NCBI GenBank assembly: GCA_023439545.1
Contig: JAEXNT010000032.1
Location: forward strand, 62,001 to 126,000
DNA length: 64,000 nucleotides
Origin: Bacillota bacterium
GTDB lineage: Bacteria; Bacillota; Clostridia; Acetivibrionales; DTU013
Direction of reading: 5' to 3'
The stretch's first letter is position 1, and each line of letters begins with the position of its first letter. This document shows, one piece after another, positions 43,838-53,322 of the stretch. Made by a program: the position numbers and the translations under genes. Under the pieces are notes generated by a model. That model was not told the origin of the DNA, made no database searches, and saw nothing but the letters and a program-made list of their open reading frames with translations.

Positions 43838-45088
43838 TCAGACGGGTTTATCCATTCCCCTGAACCTGTTGACTATGTTCTGCAGTATGCTGACTCTTTC
43901 GATGTAAGCCGTGTTGTACGTGACTTCACGCTCCCTCGGCACGCATACTATCCCGAGTGTATTGTATCCGGCCGGATAACAGTTGTATTCTATGGTCCTT
44001 TCCTTTCCGTCCCATCCGGCCAGGTTTATCCATGTGTATGCCGGAAACTCCCTGAGGGCTTCGTTGACGCCCTCTTCCGTCTGTATATCATGGTTGTTGA
44101 TACTCAGTATTATGTCTCCGCGTTTTATACCCATAAGCTCCGCATGGCTGTCCGGAAGGACCTCCATCACTCTGAGTCCGCGCCTCACTGCACTGTAAAG
44201 CGGGACTCCCCTCTTCTCGGACAGGTTCGAGTACAGGCTGATGCCTTCATGGGCAAGAATGCAGAAAGCGACTCCGATGTAACCCATCCAAACGGTTTTT
44301 ATCGAAAGCAATGCAAATACCAGCAGACCAATGCTGTAACAAATTACAAGAAACGCGCTTTGCTCTGATTTTTTCTCAGGATGCCTGGTTATCGCTATGT
44401 CATTCTGGCACAGCACCGCAACAAGGCAGTCGAGTCCGAGCACGAAAGCCCAGTCCGTAAGCGGCGGACCTTTGAAAAGCATGGGCCAGCCTGCCGAAAA
44501 ATCCAGAGAGACCAGCCCGGGCTGCATCAGGTAAGTGAAAAACACTACCGGTATCATCCAGAACCTTCTTATCAGGAAAGCGCCTGCTATTTCATCGTTG
44601 AGCCTGATATAGACAGGCACGCAGTCGCCCTTTCTGTTCAGCCAGACGAGTACTCCCTCGACCAGCTGCAATACCGCCACCAGACATAAAAGCGAAGGTA
44701 TGTTGACCTTCGGAATGCCGAATATCAGACTTAAAGCCCCCAAAATCCCCGCCGCATAGGATATGCAGACGAACCTCAGGTCAAACAGCAGCAATGCACA
44801 CATGATATAGAAAAGGTATCTTACCGTATCCGACTCTATTGTAATCCCGGCCGCCACGGTCAGAAAGCTTGATACAAAGCCGGCAATCAGCCCTGTAAGA
44901 ATGATCTGTTCTGTGATCTCCTTCAGACTTTTTGCCGGCTTGCCATAAATCACGCTTTGCAGCTCGGTATACTTCCGGTATTGTGCCCTGATGAACAAAA
45001 TGACCAGAATGTATAGAAATATAAAAAAATAATTGACAAAAAATGCATTCAGCATTTCTGCCGCTATAGCGCCAGCCATTTGCAGCAT
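43838..45088 (-). CDS. MinJ-like polytopic membrane protein with C-terminal PDZ domain
   Basis: A 416-residue protein with about eight membrane helices (to about residue 290) and one cytoplasmic PDZ domain (about 300-385: LRVMEVLPDSHAELMGIKRGDIILSINNHDI). The architecture and length are those of Bacillus MinJ, the bridge between DivIVA and MinD. Sequence identity cannot be judged here, so the link is by architecture. It is encoded 40 kb from minCDE, next to icd. Confidence 0.7.
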   Translation of the reverse strand: MLQMAGAIAAEMLNAFFVNYFFIFLYILVILFIRAQYRKYTELQSVIYGKPAKSLKEITEQIILTGLIAGFVSSFLTVAAGITIESDTVRYLFYIMCALLLFDLRFVCISYAAGILGALSLIFGIPKVNIPSLLCLVAVLQLVEGVLVWLNRKGDCVPVYIRLNDEIAGAFLIRRFWMIPVVFFTYLMQPGLVSLDFSAGWPMLFKGPPLTDWAFVLGLDCLVAVLCQNDIAITRHPEKKSEQSAFLVICYSIGLLVFALLSIKTVWMGYIGVAFCILAHEGISLYSNLSEKRGVPLYSAVRRGLRVMEVLPDSHAELMGIKRGDIILSINNHDIQTEEGVNEALREFPAYTWINLAGWDGKERTIEYNCYPAGYNTLGIVCVPREREVTYNTAYIERVSILQNIVNRFRGMDKPV

Positions 45089-45106
45089 AGCCGATCAACT
45101 CCCGCA

Positions 45107-46324
45107 CTATTCACTGAGCATTGCATCAAGGCGTTTGCGGACTTCGTTGAGGAAATCCGTCGTATTGACGACTTTCTTTTCAGGCAGATCAGAGAGCGCA
45201 GCCAATTCCTTCAGCATTATGCCCTCATTGATAGTCTTGATCGAAGCAGCCTCAAGCGTATCGGCGAAATCCACAAGCGCTGCATTTCCGTCCAGCTCTC
45301 CTCTTTTCCTGAGCGCGCCGGTCCAGGCAAACAAGGTCGCCATGGGATTCGTCGCGGTCTCCTCACCTTTCAGATATTTATAATAATGCCTCGTTACGGT
45401 ACCGTGAGCCGCCTCATATTCATAGCAGCCCTGAGGCGAAACCAGTACGGAGGTCATCATTGCAAGGCTTCCAAATGCCGTGGCGACCATATCGGACATA
45501 ACGTCGCCGTCATAGTTCTTGCAGGCCCAGATCATTCCGCCTTCGGAACGTATGACCCTGGCTACGGCGTCGTCTATCAGCGTGTAGAAATATTCGATGC
45601 CGGCTTCCTTAAATTTTTCAGCATACTCCTTGTCGAATATCTCCTGGAAAATATCCTTGAACCTATGATCGTATTTCTTTGAGATCGTATCCTTGGTGGC
45701 AAACCAGATATCCTGCTTCACGTCAAGGGCGTAATTAAAGCAGGATCTCGCAAAACTCGAGATGGATTCGTCCACATTGTGCATACCCATGATGACTCCG
45801 GGGCCTTTGAATTCGAATACCGTTTCGCTATGCTTTTCGCCGTCGGCACCCGTGAAAACGAGTTCGGCCTTTCCGGGGCCCTCGACCCTGTATTCCACGT
45901 TTTTATAAATATCTCCGTAAGCATGTCTTGCTATAGTAATAGGTTTCTTCCACGTCCTTACCGAAGGTTTGATACTGTCTACAACGATAGGCGCCCTGAA
46001 CACGGTTCCGTCAAGTATTGCCCTGATCGTGCCGTTCGGGCTCTTCCACATCTGTTTCAGGTTATATTCCTCTACCCTCTGCGCGTTAGGCGTTATCGTG
46101 GCGCATTTGACGGCCACACCGTATTTTTTCGTAGCGTTCGCAGAGTCAACGGTGACCTTGTCGTCAGTCTCATCCCTGTGTTTCACCCCGAGGTCGTAAT
46201 ACTCCGTGTTCAGTTCTATATAAGGCTCAAGCAGAGTATCCTTTATCTGCTTCCACATGATCCTCGTCATTTCGTCCCCGTCCATTTCGACCAGGGGCAC
46301 GTACATTTTAATTTTTTCAGTCAT
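45107..46324 (-). CDS. icd: NADP-dependent isocitrate dehydrogenase (type II)
   Basis: A 405-residue dimeric enzyme of the eukaryote-like type II subgroup, different from E. coli Icd. [14 protein letters not shown] is at the start, then [16 protein letters not shown] for substrate binding, the Asp ligands around [33 protein letters not shown], and [10 protein letters not shown] with the adenine/2'-phosphate contacts of NADP. It oxidises isocitrate to 2-oxoglutarate, supplying glutamate and NADPH in an anaerobe. The start is at [13 protein letters not shown] lies upstream. Confidence 0.95.
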   Translation of the reverse strand: MTEKIKMYVPLVEMDGDEMTRIMWKQIKDTLLEPYIELNTEYYDLGVKHRDETDDKVTVDSANATKKYGVAVKCATITPNAQRVEEYNLKQMWKSPNGTIRAILDGTVFRAPIVVDSIKPSVRTWKKPITIARHAYGDIYKNVEYRVEGPGKAELVFTGADGEKHSETVFEFKGPGVIMGMHNVDESISSFARSCFNYALDVKQDIWFATKDTISKKYDHRFKDIFQEIFDKEYAEKFKEAGIEYFYTLIDDAVARVIRSEGGMIWACKNYDGDVMSDMVATAFGSLAMMTSVLVSPQGCYEYEAAHGTVTRHYYKYLKGEETATNPMATLFAWTGALRKRGELDGNAALVDFADTLEAASIKTINEGIMLKELAALSDLPEKKVVNTTDFLNEVRKRLDAMLSE

Positions 46325-46341
46325 GCGTTCGACTCCTTTTA

Positions 46342-46839
46342 CTATGCCGCACCGCAGCACTTCTTATATTTTTTGCCGCTTCCGCAGGGGCAGGGATCGT
46401 TTCTGCCGACCTTGCTGCTGACGGCCATTTTGGAGAGCTTGAATTCCTTTGTTATTTCATCCCTTTTTTCCTTTGAGAGGACGCCTTCCCACTCCTCCAG
46501 GCCATAAAGCCAGTCGGCCTTTGCTTCATGCATGTTCCAGTACAGCTTTTCAAAATCTATTTCCAGTGAAAGCTGGCTTTCGTTCTCAAGCGGTCCGAGT
46601 TCAAGTTCTTTTGCAAGGCTTGTATTGATACCGTCCAGAAAACCCGCAAATACGACCGGTTCCATGCTGAATTTTGCCGCAAGCTCGTCGAGCCTGCCTT
46701 CAATTTTGTTCATGTGATTCTCGAGTATGTACCGATAGATCTGTTTTTCCTTTTCAAGATAGCCGTTCCAGAATTCATTGTATTCGTTCTGGTTCCTGTC
46801 GGCTTCGGCCATACCCTTCCACTGTTCATAAAGTCCCAT
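46342..46839 (-). CDS. SEC-C motif protein
   Basis: A 165-residue protein: a helical body of unknown fold and a C-terminal SEC-C zinc motif ([20 protein letters not shown]), as at the end of SecA. The body starts [12 protein letters not shown] and resembles small clostridial proteins with no assigned role; a chaperone or SecB-like contact is conceivable. Upstream of icd, 17 bases apart. Confidence 0.82.
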
Positions 46840-46960
46840 ATTGCCTACAGCTCCTCATACAGTATTTTAATAGCTTATGTAACATTACGTTGCTATTATT
46901 TACTAATCTTTCAGGATATATTTTCAACTGAGTGTATTATAGCATGAATTGCTTAAAATC

Positions 46961-47008
46961 AAAACAAAAAGGACGGGCTTTGATTTCACTGCATCAAAAC
47001 GCCCGCCC
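46961..47008 (-). terminator. Terminator of the ECF S-component gene
   Basis: Strong hairpin on the minus strand: GGCGGGCGTTTTGAT pairs with ATCAAAGCCCGTCC (one bulge), followed by TTTTTGTTTT. Confidence 0.88.
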
Positions 47009-47037
47009 CACTGCGCTTTATTTAACGTATATTCAGT

Positions 47038-47625
47038 TTACTTTTTCATTATTTTCCTGACGGCGAGCACGACCGGTATGGTGATCAAAACGCATACGAC
47101 CGCTTCTGGGACGCCGTTCGTAAACGCTACGCCGAATATTGCCGCTGCAGCCGTACTTACAGGGATATTCTTTGCCGTTGCATATTGAGCCGCATACAGA
47201 ATATATATCATCCCGAGCACTCCGGCGGTGTTGGTAAATGAGCCGACCGCTGCGGCGATCCCCGTTTTTACCACGTCATTCTTCAGCGGTATTTTATAGC
47301 TGTAATAAGTGGTCACGCCTATAAGCATTCTCGGAAGCACGGACACCAGCGGATTGATAAGTGCAAAATACAGAACCGACGATGGATTGGTAAGATTCTG
47401 GATAATGCTGAACAGGCCAAAGATAAGTCCTACCGTAACACCTACTATCGGGCCTTCCAGTATGGCTCCGATCACTACCGGGATCTGCATGACAGTCGCT
47501 TTTGCCATTGGCAGAGGGATGAATCCGAATCCCGTCGCTCCAAGTACTACAGAGATTGCCGACAGCATTCCGATAACGGCGATCTGTCTCGTTCCGAACT
47601 TCTTGCTTGCGATACTTTTTTCCAA
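47038..47625 (-). CDS. ECF-type vitamin transporter S component (pantothenate-like)
   Basis: A 195-residue substrate-binding membrane subunit with six helices. The N-terminal RQIAVIGMLSAISVVL has the small-residue pattern that docks EcfT. FIPLPMAKATVMQIPVVIGAILEGPIVG resembles PanT-type proteins, so pantothenate is the best guess. The shared EcfA/A'/T module must be elsewhere. The start is TTG (47625), nine bases after GGGAGG. No riboswitch was recognised in the leader. Confidence 0.75.
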   Translation of the reverse strand: MEKSIASKKFGTRQIAVIGMLSAISVVLGATGFGFIPLPMAKATVMQIPVVIGAILEGPIVGVTVGLIFGLFSIIQNLTNPSSVLYFALINPLVSVLPRMLIGVTTYYSYKIPLKNDVVKTGIAAAVGSFTNTAGVLGMIYILYAAQYATAKNIPVSTAAAAIFGVAFTNGVPEAVVCVLITIPVVLAVRKIMKK

Positions 47626-47780
47626 TACAATCAACCTCCCGCTCTCATTCCATCAAGGATATGAGTCGTAATAAAATTATTTTGCCAGTACGGTTTCATA
47701 AGAATACCGACTTTTTTTCATGCTAACACAATTCCGGGTAAATTTCCACACGTTTTTTACTTTTTGTTCCGTATATTTAT

Positions 47781-47811
47781 AAAACAAGGCGCCTTTTGGA
47801 CAGCGCCTTAT
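47781..47811 (-). terminator. Terminator of the enoyl-CoA reductase gene
   Basis: Stem AAGGCGC/GCGCCTT with a ten-base loop, followed by TTGTTTT on the minus strand, 33 bases after the stop. Confidence 0.85.
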
Positions 47812-47843
47812 TTGACTTGATATAATATTTTCAGGATATTAGT

Positions 47844-49031
47844 TTATAAGATATCGGGGATGTCGATATTTACTTCAGTGTCGGCGTCATAATCGATACC
47901 CTCGAAGCCGAAACCGAAAAGCTTGAAGAAATCCTCCCTGTATCCCTTGATATCGGAAGAGGCTTCGATGTTTTCAGTATTGACCTTTCCCCATAAAGCC
48001 GCAACTTCTCTTTGTACATCCTCTTTCATTTCCAGATCGTCGACGCGTATCCTTCCGGCGTCATCCAATGCCGGCGAATCCGAGTACAGGCGGTCTGCAA
48101 AGAGGCGGTACATTTGTTCGATACATCCCTCATGCGTTCCCTTTTCCTTCATGACCCTGTACAAAAGTGAAATATACAATGGAACAACCGGGATCGCAGA
48201 ACTCGACTGGGTAACAAGCGCTTTGTTCACCGAAATGAACGACCTGCCGCCAAGCTCTTTTAGCCGGTCGCCAATAGTTTTGGAGGACTGCTCCAGATGC
48301 TCCTTCGCCTTGCCTATAGTGCCTTCTTTATAAACTGCATGCGTTATTTCGGGTCCTATATAGGAATATGCGACTGTAGTTACGCCTTCCGCAAGTACTC
48401 CCGCATTCTGAAGGGCTTGCATCCACATTTCCCAGTCTTCCCCGCCCATAACAGCTATCGTCTGTCTTACTTCATCTTCCGAAGCCGGCTGGATTGTGAC
48501 CTCCGTCACTTCGCCGCTGTGGAAATCCACCGTTTTATTGGTATAGGGCTTGCCGATGGGCTTGATGACCGAGCTGAAGCTTTCGCCCGTAACAGGGTGG
48601 ATACGTCTTGGCGAAGCAAGGCTGTACACTACCATGTCGATTTTGCCCAGGTCTTTCTTTATCAACTCAATTGTCTGTTCCTTGATCTGGTTTGAAAAGG
48701 CGTCGCCATTGATGAATTTTGCATAAAGACCCGCCTCCTGCGCCTTCCTGCTAAATGCCGCCATGTTGTACCAACCGGCTGTAGCCGTCCTGTTGTCAGA
48801 AGCGGGTCTCTCGAAAAACACGCCTATTGTTGCTGCTCCGGCGCCAAATGCCGACGTTATTATCGAAGCCAGCCCGTAACCCGTAGAAGCTCCTATAACC
48901 AGAACCTTTTGCGGCCCTTTTATGTTTCCCTGTTTCCTTACATAATCGATCTGTTCCAGAACATGCTTCCCGCAGCCCTGGGGATGAGCGGTAGTGCAAA
49001 TGAAGCCTCTGGTTTTCGGTTTTACGATCAT
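47844..49031 (-). CDS. fabV: Trans-2-enoyl-CoA reductase (TER/FabV)
   Basis: A 395-residue NADH-dependent reductase that turns crotonyl-CoA to butyryl-CoA or works in fatty-acid synthesis. Start MIVKPKTRGFICTTAHPQGC, Rossmann motif VLVIGASTGYGLAS, acidic FFERPASDNRTATAGWYN, and the extended active site Y-x8-K region (YSYIGPEITHAVYKEG, then TIGKAK) are all present. Length is full. In strict anaerobes TER gives irreversible reduction independent of electron-bifurcating Bcd/Etf. Monocistronic. Confidence 0.95.
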   Translation of the reverse strand: MIVKPKTRGFICTTAHPQGCGKHVLEQIDYVRKQGNIKGPQKVLVIGASTGYGLASIITSAFGAGAATIGVFFERPASDNRTATAGWYNMAAFSRKAQEAGLYAKFINGDAFSNQIKEQTIELIKKDLGKIDMVVYSLASPRRIHPVTGESFSSVIKPIGKPYTNKTVDFHSGEVTEVTIQPASEDEVRQTIAVMGGEDWEMWMQALQNAGVLAEGVTTVAYSYIGPEITHAVYKEGTIGKAKEHLEQSSKTIGDRLKELGGRSFISVNKALVTQSSSAIPVVPLYISLLYRVMKEKGTHEGCIEQMYRLFADRLYSDSPALDDAGRIRVDDLEMKEDVQREVAALWGKVNTENIEASSDIKGYREDFFKLFGFGFEGIDYDADTEVNIDIPDIL

Positions 49032-49110
49032 ATCGGTATCCTTTCACTATGTAGTTTAATTATTACTCCACACTCTAAAGTTTAACCTTTAAAAGCCGTC
49101 ATATCAAGCT

Positions 49111-49959
49111 CTATATAACAAGTCCATCGTAAGCGATTTCATAACCGTACTTCCTTCCGAATTCAACGAACTCGGAGTGGATCGGATTCCCCTCATGGGA
49201 AATATGCGTGGCAAAGATTCGGGCGCCGCTTGTTAAAAGCTTCTCATCCTTAAACCTTTTCACGTGTTCTATGAAATGATTTGCATTAATATGGTCAAGT
49301 CCGCCAGTATTCATACCATACGTATGATCCAGAATAACAATATCGAACCTTAAGCCTTTATTACGAAAGCCATTCCAGATATCCTCACAAAAAGCTGTGG
49401 TATCCGTACCGTATAGAATTGTTAATTCATCCTCCTGAACGGCGTAGATCAATGAATTGTCCGCCCTGTCATGGTCGGTTGAAAACGCTGTTATGCGATA
49501 AGGCCCCGCACTAAACGTTTGAAGGTTATCTACAATTTGAACGCTTAAGTTCAAGCGTTCTCTTTCTCCAACGTCAAGCAAATCCGAACCGCCCCATTCA
49601 CTTTTAAGCTTTGTTGCCATGTTTTCGATACATGCTTCCGACGCATAAAGATTTAATGGTGGGGTGCCCACTGTCCCATATTCAGGTATCCGGGTAATCA
49701 GCTGAGACGCGTCAAAATGGTCTGAATGCGAATGTGTCTGCAGCCAATACCGAACCTTGTCTATGGAAACACCGTGCATAAACGAAGCTGCCATGACATC
49801 CGGTCCAAAGTCAATAAGCAAATCCTCGTTAATCAAAACAGACGACCTTTTTCTAAAATCCTTTCCTCCATTTTTCCTTGCCAACGCGCAGACTCTGCAC
49901 CGGCAAAACGGCAGCGGGCAGGAGGTAGCCGCCGAGGTTCCCAAAAAAGTTATTTTCAT
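49111..49959 (-). CDS. Metallo-beta-lactamase-fold hydrolase, PhnP-like
   Basis: A 282-residue enzyme with LGTSAATSCPLPFC at the start, the four-Cys zinc knob typical of PhnP relatives (CRCRVC), metal motif THSHSDHFD, DHTYGMNTGG and ATHISHEGNP. PhnP cleaves cyclic phosphodiesters; here the substrate is unknown. Single gene; it ends 80 bases before fabV. Confidence 0.82.
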   Translation of the reverse strand: MKITFLGTSAATSCPLPFCRCRVCALARKNGGKDFRKRSSVLINEDLLIDFGPDVMAASFMHGVSIDKVRYWLQTHSHSDHFDASQLITRIPEYGTVGTPPLNLYASEACIENMATKLKSEWGGSDLLDVGERERLNLSVQIVDNLQTFSAGPYRITAFSTDHDRADNSLIYAVQEDELTILYGTDTTAFCEDIWNGFRNKGLRFDIVILDHTYGMNTGGLDHINANHFIEHVKRFKDEKLLTSGARIFATHISHEGNPIHSEFVEFGRKYGYEIAYDGLVI

Positions 49960-50051
49960 TTTACACCTGGCATTCCGGATTTTGCACCGGTAACATCAAA
50001 TTGCCCCCTTCGAGATTATTTTGCCATATACAACCGGTTCGAAGCACTATT

Positions 50052-50618
50052 TTACTTGAAATATGTAATCAGGCCGGGCTTTCTTTCCGGCGCATCAACA
50101 GCCGTATCGCGCTTATACCCTATCACGGCTGTATTATATGGCTTGTAGCCGTCGGGTATTTTCAGTTCCTTTCGGAAATCCTCACCCAGAGGCGATTGGA
50201 ACGCCAACATGACGAAATATATCCAGCACGTGCCCAGCCCGAGCGATTCCGCTGCGAGCAGCATATTCTGGGTAGCGGCGGCGCAGTCGGCTTCGAGGGG
50301 TATCGGAACCCTCCCGTCGCCCGACACTATGATAAGCGTCGGCGCATTATAAAGGCAATGAAAATTTTCATCGCTGCCAAGGGCTTTGAAATTCCCGAAG
50401 TCCATTTTCCTTGCGACTTCTTTAGCCGCCGAATTGAGTCTTTCCAGCAAGTCCATGTTTTGAACCACCGTGAAATGCCACGCCTGATTCCCCGCATTAG
50501 GGGCATACATTGCAGCCTCGACAACAGCCTGCAATTCTTCGTCCTTTATCTGCTCCTCTTTGAAGCTTCGGATACTCCTGCGCTGCTTTATTACTTTTAA
50601 AGTCTCATTTGTAATCAT
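50052..50618 (-). CDS. Nitroreductase-family FMN oxidoreductase
   Basis: A 188-residue protein. KQRRSIRSFKEEQI near the start binds the FMN phosphate, APNAGNQAWHF contacts the isoalloxazine ring, and ESLGLGTCWIYF closes the pocket. It acts as a homodimer with NAD(P)H; natural substrate unknown. ATG start behind GGGAGAG. Confidence 0.9.
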   Translation of the reverse strand: MITNETLKVIKQRRSIRSFKEEQIKDEELQAVVEAAMYAPNAGNQAWHFTVVQNMDLLERLNSAAKEVARKMDFGNFKALGSDENFHCLYNAPTLIIVSGDGRVPIPLEADCAAATQNMLLAAESLGLGTCWIYFVMLAFQSPLGEDFRKELKIPDGYKPYNTAVIGYKRDTAVDAPERKPGLITYFK

Positions 50619-50666
50619 CAGTTTCTCTCCCTTTAGCTATTACTTTCTCCTGATTATAGCAATTAA

Positions 50667-51020
50667 TTACTTTGGTAAACTCCTGAAGTAAATATGATTG
50701 CCGTCGGGATCGCAGAAATGCATATTCTTAGCCCCCCATGGCTGGAGCTTGGGAGCGTCGATTATATGAACCCCCAGCTTCAATAACCTTTCATACTCTT
50801 CATCCACGTCATCAACGGTAAAAGCCAGACTGATATTCTGGTTACTGTTGTTCTTTATCTTTCCATTATTATAAACCGTCAACACCGTACCTTCCGTGAT
50901 AATGAACTGATGTACATCATCCCTGCAGTCTGATGTAATATTCAGGACCTTTCTATAAAAGTCCGCGGTTTCGATTACATCATTCGTTTCTATACACACT
51001 TCCCCAAGCTTCATCCTCAT
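50667..51020 (-). CDS. VOC (glyoxalase/bleomycin-resistance) fold protein
   Basis: A 117-residue single-domain VOC protein: beta-alpha-beta-beta-beta units with ETADFYRKVLNI and LLKLGVHIIDAPKLQPWGAKNMHFCDPDGNHIYF. Only part of the usual metal triad is clear, so it may bind a ligand without catalysis. Downstream of the nitroreductase only in map order; it is upstream of it in transcription (48-base gap), so the two may form an operon. Confidence 0.82.
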   Translation of the reverse strand: MRMKLGEVCIETNDVIETADFYRKVLNITSDCRDDVHQFIITEGTVLTVYNNGKIKNNSNQNISLAFTVDDVDEEYERLLKLGVHIIDAPKLQPWGAKNMHFCDPDGNHIYFRSLPK

Positions 51021-51179
51021 TTTGCCTCCTTGTCATTTTTTTAGTAACATATAAAGAGAAGTTGAATAATGTGCCAACATAACCCTCATATTCATTTATT
51101 AACTCTTTTATTTCACTATCCATAGCTTCTAATTATATTCATTTGCCCCTCCTTAAATTTGCTGCGCAAATATATAAAT

Positions 51180-51516
51180 ATGGTAAGCTGTTAAATCTGG
51201 TTAAGTACTTTGCACCACAGCATCGTGGCAACCTACATTTGCGGTGGTAATTCTTCTACAGCTAATTAACTGTTCAAAATTTTAAGTTTTGTGTCACATT
51301 AGTCTACATAATTCTGCAGCTTTTATCTTTATAGCGCTACAAATCATTAAGTAATGCGAAAACTCAGAATTTTAGTGAGGATATTTGCACATTAATTCAA
51401 AAAATGAACAAGCAAGTGGCATACATTTCTCTATTACAAAAATATTAGGGTATATCAAAGCCGTATTCGTACTTTACAGCTTATTTGCACTACCATTTTA
51501 CCACATTTATTAAACA
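51180..51516 (-). repeat. Dispersed intergenic repeat, copy B (inverted)
   Basis: Reverse complement of the repeat at 22,636-22,980, with the core conserved without large gaps. It directly abuts the truncated nucleotidyltransferase gene. The rest of the gap from 51,021 holds no gene. Confidence 0.85.
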
Positions 51517-51519
51517 AGC

Positions 51520-51711
51520 TTACATAATAAGTATACTTCGCCCATTCAGAATATGCTTTTTTAGCAAAGCCACGGATCTCCATTTCTGAATATCCGAAGA
51601 AGGGGAATGCGTGCCTCTAGCTCGCGAACCGCCAAGTACAATTGTCTTGATGCCTGAAACGGTCGATAAAACATCCGCAATTTTATCCAGAATGGCTTTG
51701 ATTTCATTCAT
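51520..51711 (-). pseudogene. Truncated nucleotidyltransferase
   Basis: The N-terminal 40 residues are a MNT/aminoglycoside-type nucleotidyltransferase with GGSRARGTHSPSSD. The second catalytic Asp (GSxxxGxxxxxSDxD) is lost: the frame reads SSDIQKW and stops after 63 residues. Another phase continues briefly (MEIRGFAKKAYSEW…). The gene is cut where the dispersed repeat begins, so the repeat's arrival or a linked deletion may have removed the rest. Confidence 0.75.
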
Positions 51712-51769
51712 AAAGCTAACCTCTGCTATTCATTATGGCGTTATTAGTATAAGCTTAGGTTGCCTGCTT

Positions 51770-51860
51770 TATATTATAAACTATAAAATGGCAAAGCAAA
51801 GATAAAAACCGTCAATCAAGACTGTTTCTATCTTTGTGGCAATATTTTATAATAGAGTAT
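51770..51860. repeat. Long imperfect inverted repeat
   Basis: Two arms of about 36 bases (TATAAAATGGCAAAGCAAAG … and its partner CTTTGTGGCAATATTTTATA) around the loop AATCAA. The inner part AAAGATA-AAAC-GTC/GAC-GTTT-TATCTTT is almost perfect. It could fold as a long RNA hairpin or be the remnant of a small inverted-repeat element. No gene lies within or immediately to the right, up to 52,030. Confidence 0.65.
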
Positions 51861-52030
51861 ATCAAAATATATTTTATTTACGACATAGTAGCACACAACA
51901 CTCCACGTGCCTTGAGTGTATAAAAAAGATGTCTCACCCCTCTGGTACCCCCTTGGCGGCACGATGGAATCACGCCAAAGTTGATATTCTCAAGTACTTA
52001 AATATCACGTACTATATGAGTCTTAAAAAA

Positions 52031-52835
52031 TCAATCATGACCACCCAGTATAAATGTTCTGTGTGGTGCGACATAACTACTAATGGGGCCAGTACATTTG
52101 TATTCTACAAGGTCATTTTCTTTTAAATCATAGGTCAAATCAGTGCGATATAACTCCTCCCTTTCAAGCTGTTTTCTATCTTTGGAGATTGTTTTTGATT
52201 CATAGATATGAATGCTTATCGTTTCGTCTTTTCTTTCCAATCTCCAAATATAGGCGCCAGGTTCATCATCCCAAGATACCCTTTTTATTTTTGATTTATC
52301 ATCTAAATTAACAATGCACAAATCATTTACTGCTTCGAGAAGTTTAGAAGGAGCATCGCGACCGAGATGATTAGGCGCAATGGTATTTATGCTTTTCTCT
52401 CTATCAACTAAAAAAACATCAAACCATCCTGCTCTTACTCCAGCAATATGAAAACCCGGATAATTTGCAAACCGCATATCTTCCAATAATCTTTTGAGGA
52501 ATCGCATCCATAAGCTGAATTTTCTCTAAAAACAAGATTATTAAAATACACAAACTTGAATACTGCAGCGTCAAGACAATTATTTTCAAATGCCGAATCA
52601 TTAAGATCGCAATAACTAAAATCACATGTCTTCAGATTACATCTATCAAATACTGTTTTACAATTGTGTTTTTACTAACAACCATACTTCCGGATCTGCT
52701 GAATACATCATCAGCAATCTCATAACCATCAGGGCATTCAAGTATGTTAAAATGTGTTTTTCATTAATCAAAATAATCCCCTGTGGAAAATGTTTGTTCG
52801 GGTATTCGTTGATACAGCTGAAACTATTTCAATTC
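52031..52835 (-). pseudogene. Frameshifted pentapeptide-repeat gene
   Basis: Minus-strand coding pieces in successive phases. First SFSCINEYPNKHFPQGIILINEKH, after an ATG-AAT-TGA start; then ECPDGYEIADDVFSRSGSMVV; then clear pentapeptide repeats (FDRCN LKTCD FSYCD LNDSA FENNC LDAAV). Last comes a 158-residue open end (52507-52031) starting MRFLKRLLEDMRF. One nonsense codon and about three frameshifts break it. Pentapeptide proteins form right-handed beta-helices. The final 158-residue part has no recognised family and could still be expressed alone. Confidence 0.65.
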
Positions 52836-53046
52836 ATCTGTATCCTCTCAGTACCTCGTAAAGCTTTAATGTTGCATTGTTTAGCCTCTCACTCGCATTT
52901 GATTCCTCAAAGGAATCAAAAATCAAATCCATATCCTTTACATGATTAACCAAATTGATATCTATGCTTTTAATGAATTTATTTTGATATACTCTCATAA
53001 ATTCTCTAATGTTTTTTAGAGAGTAAAGATCTGTATTTCCGACCAA
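52834..53046 (-). CDS. Short unrecognised frame (70 residues), probably a fragment
   Basis: Charged, helix-rich sequence (…SIDINLVNHVKDMDLIFDSFEESNASERLNN…) with only a TTG start and no ribosome site. It abuts the kinase relic on the other strand. It may be a remnant of the decayed locus. Function unknown. Confidence 0.25.
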   Translation of the reverse strand: MVGNTDLYSLKNIREFMRVYQNKFIKSIDINLVNHVKDMDLIFDSFEESNASERLNNATLKLYEVLRGYR

Positions 53047-53311
53047 TATACCGTATCATGCCTGTGAAAATATATCCGTGAGCAACGAACGCTATATCAA
53101 GCTGCGTATGTATTCCAGGAATAACAAGCTGTGCATTGACATTCGCAACAGTTGTCAGACAGAACCGATATTCTATCATGGCCTTCCTGTATCAAAAGAA
53201 CAGGGACATGGTTTTGGCACAAAAAGTATGGCTCATATCGTGGAAAAGCATGGCGGTGTATGCCAGTTTTCGGTCAAGGATGGCTGGTTTATATTTCAGT
53301 CCACTACATAG
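53045..53311 (+). pseudogene. C-terminal fragment of a GHKL (AgrC-type) histidine kinase
   Basis: The frame enters at an N-box-like stretch (…PYHACENISV) and continues with LCIDIRNSC and the ATP-lid glycines KEQGHGFGTKSMAHIVEKHGG, ending naturally with FIFQSTT. Everything upstream (membrane sensor, phospho-acceptor His) is missing. GHKL kinases of this type normally pair with LytTR regulators; a regulator stump and LytTR-type boxes lie at the other end of this region. Confidence 0.7.
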
Positions 53312-53322
53312 AAGATTGTTCT

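Noticed and set aside
47626..47780. Riboswitch before the ECF S component
   Set aside because: No recognisable thiamine, folate, cobalamin or preQ1 aptamer core was found in the leader.
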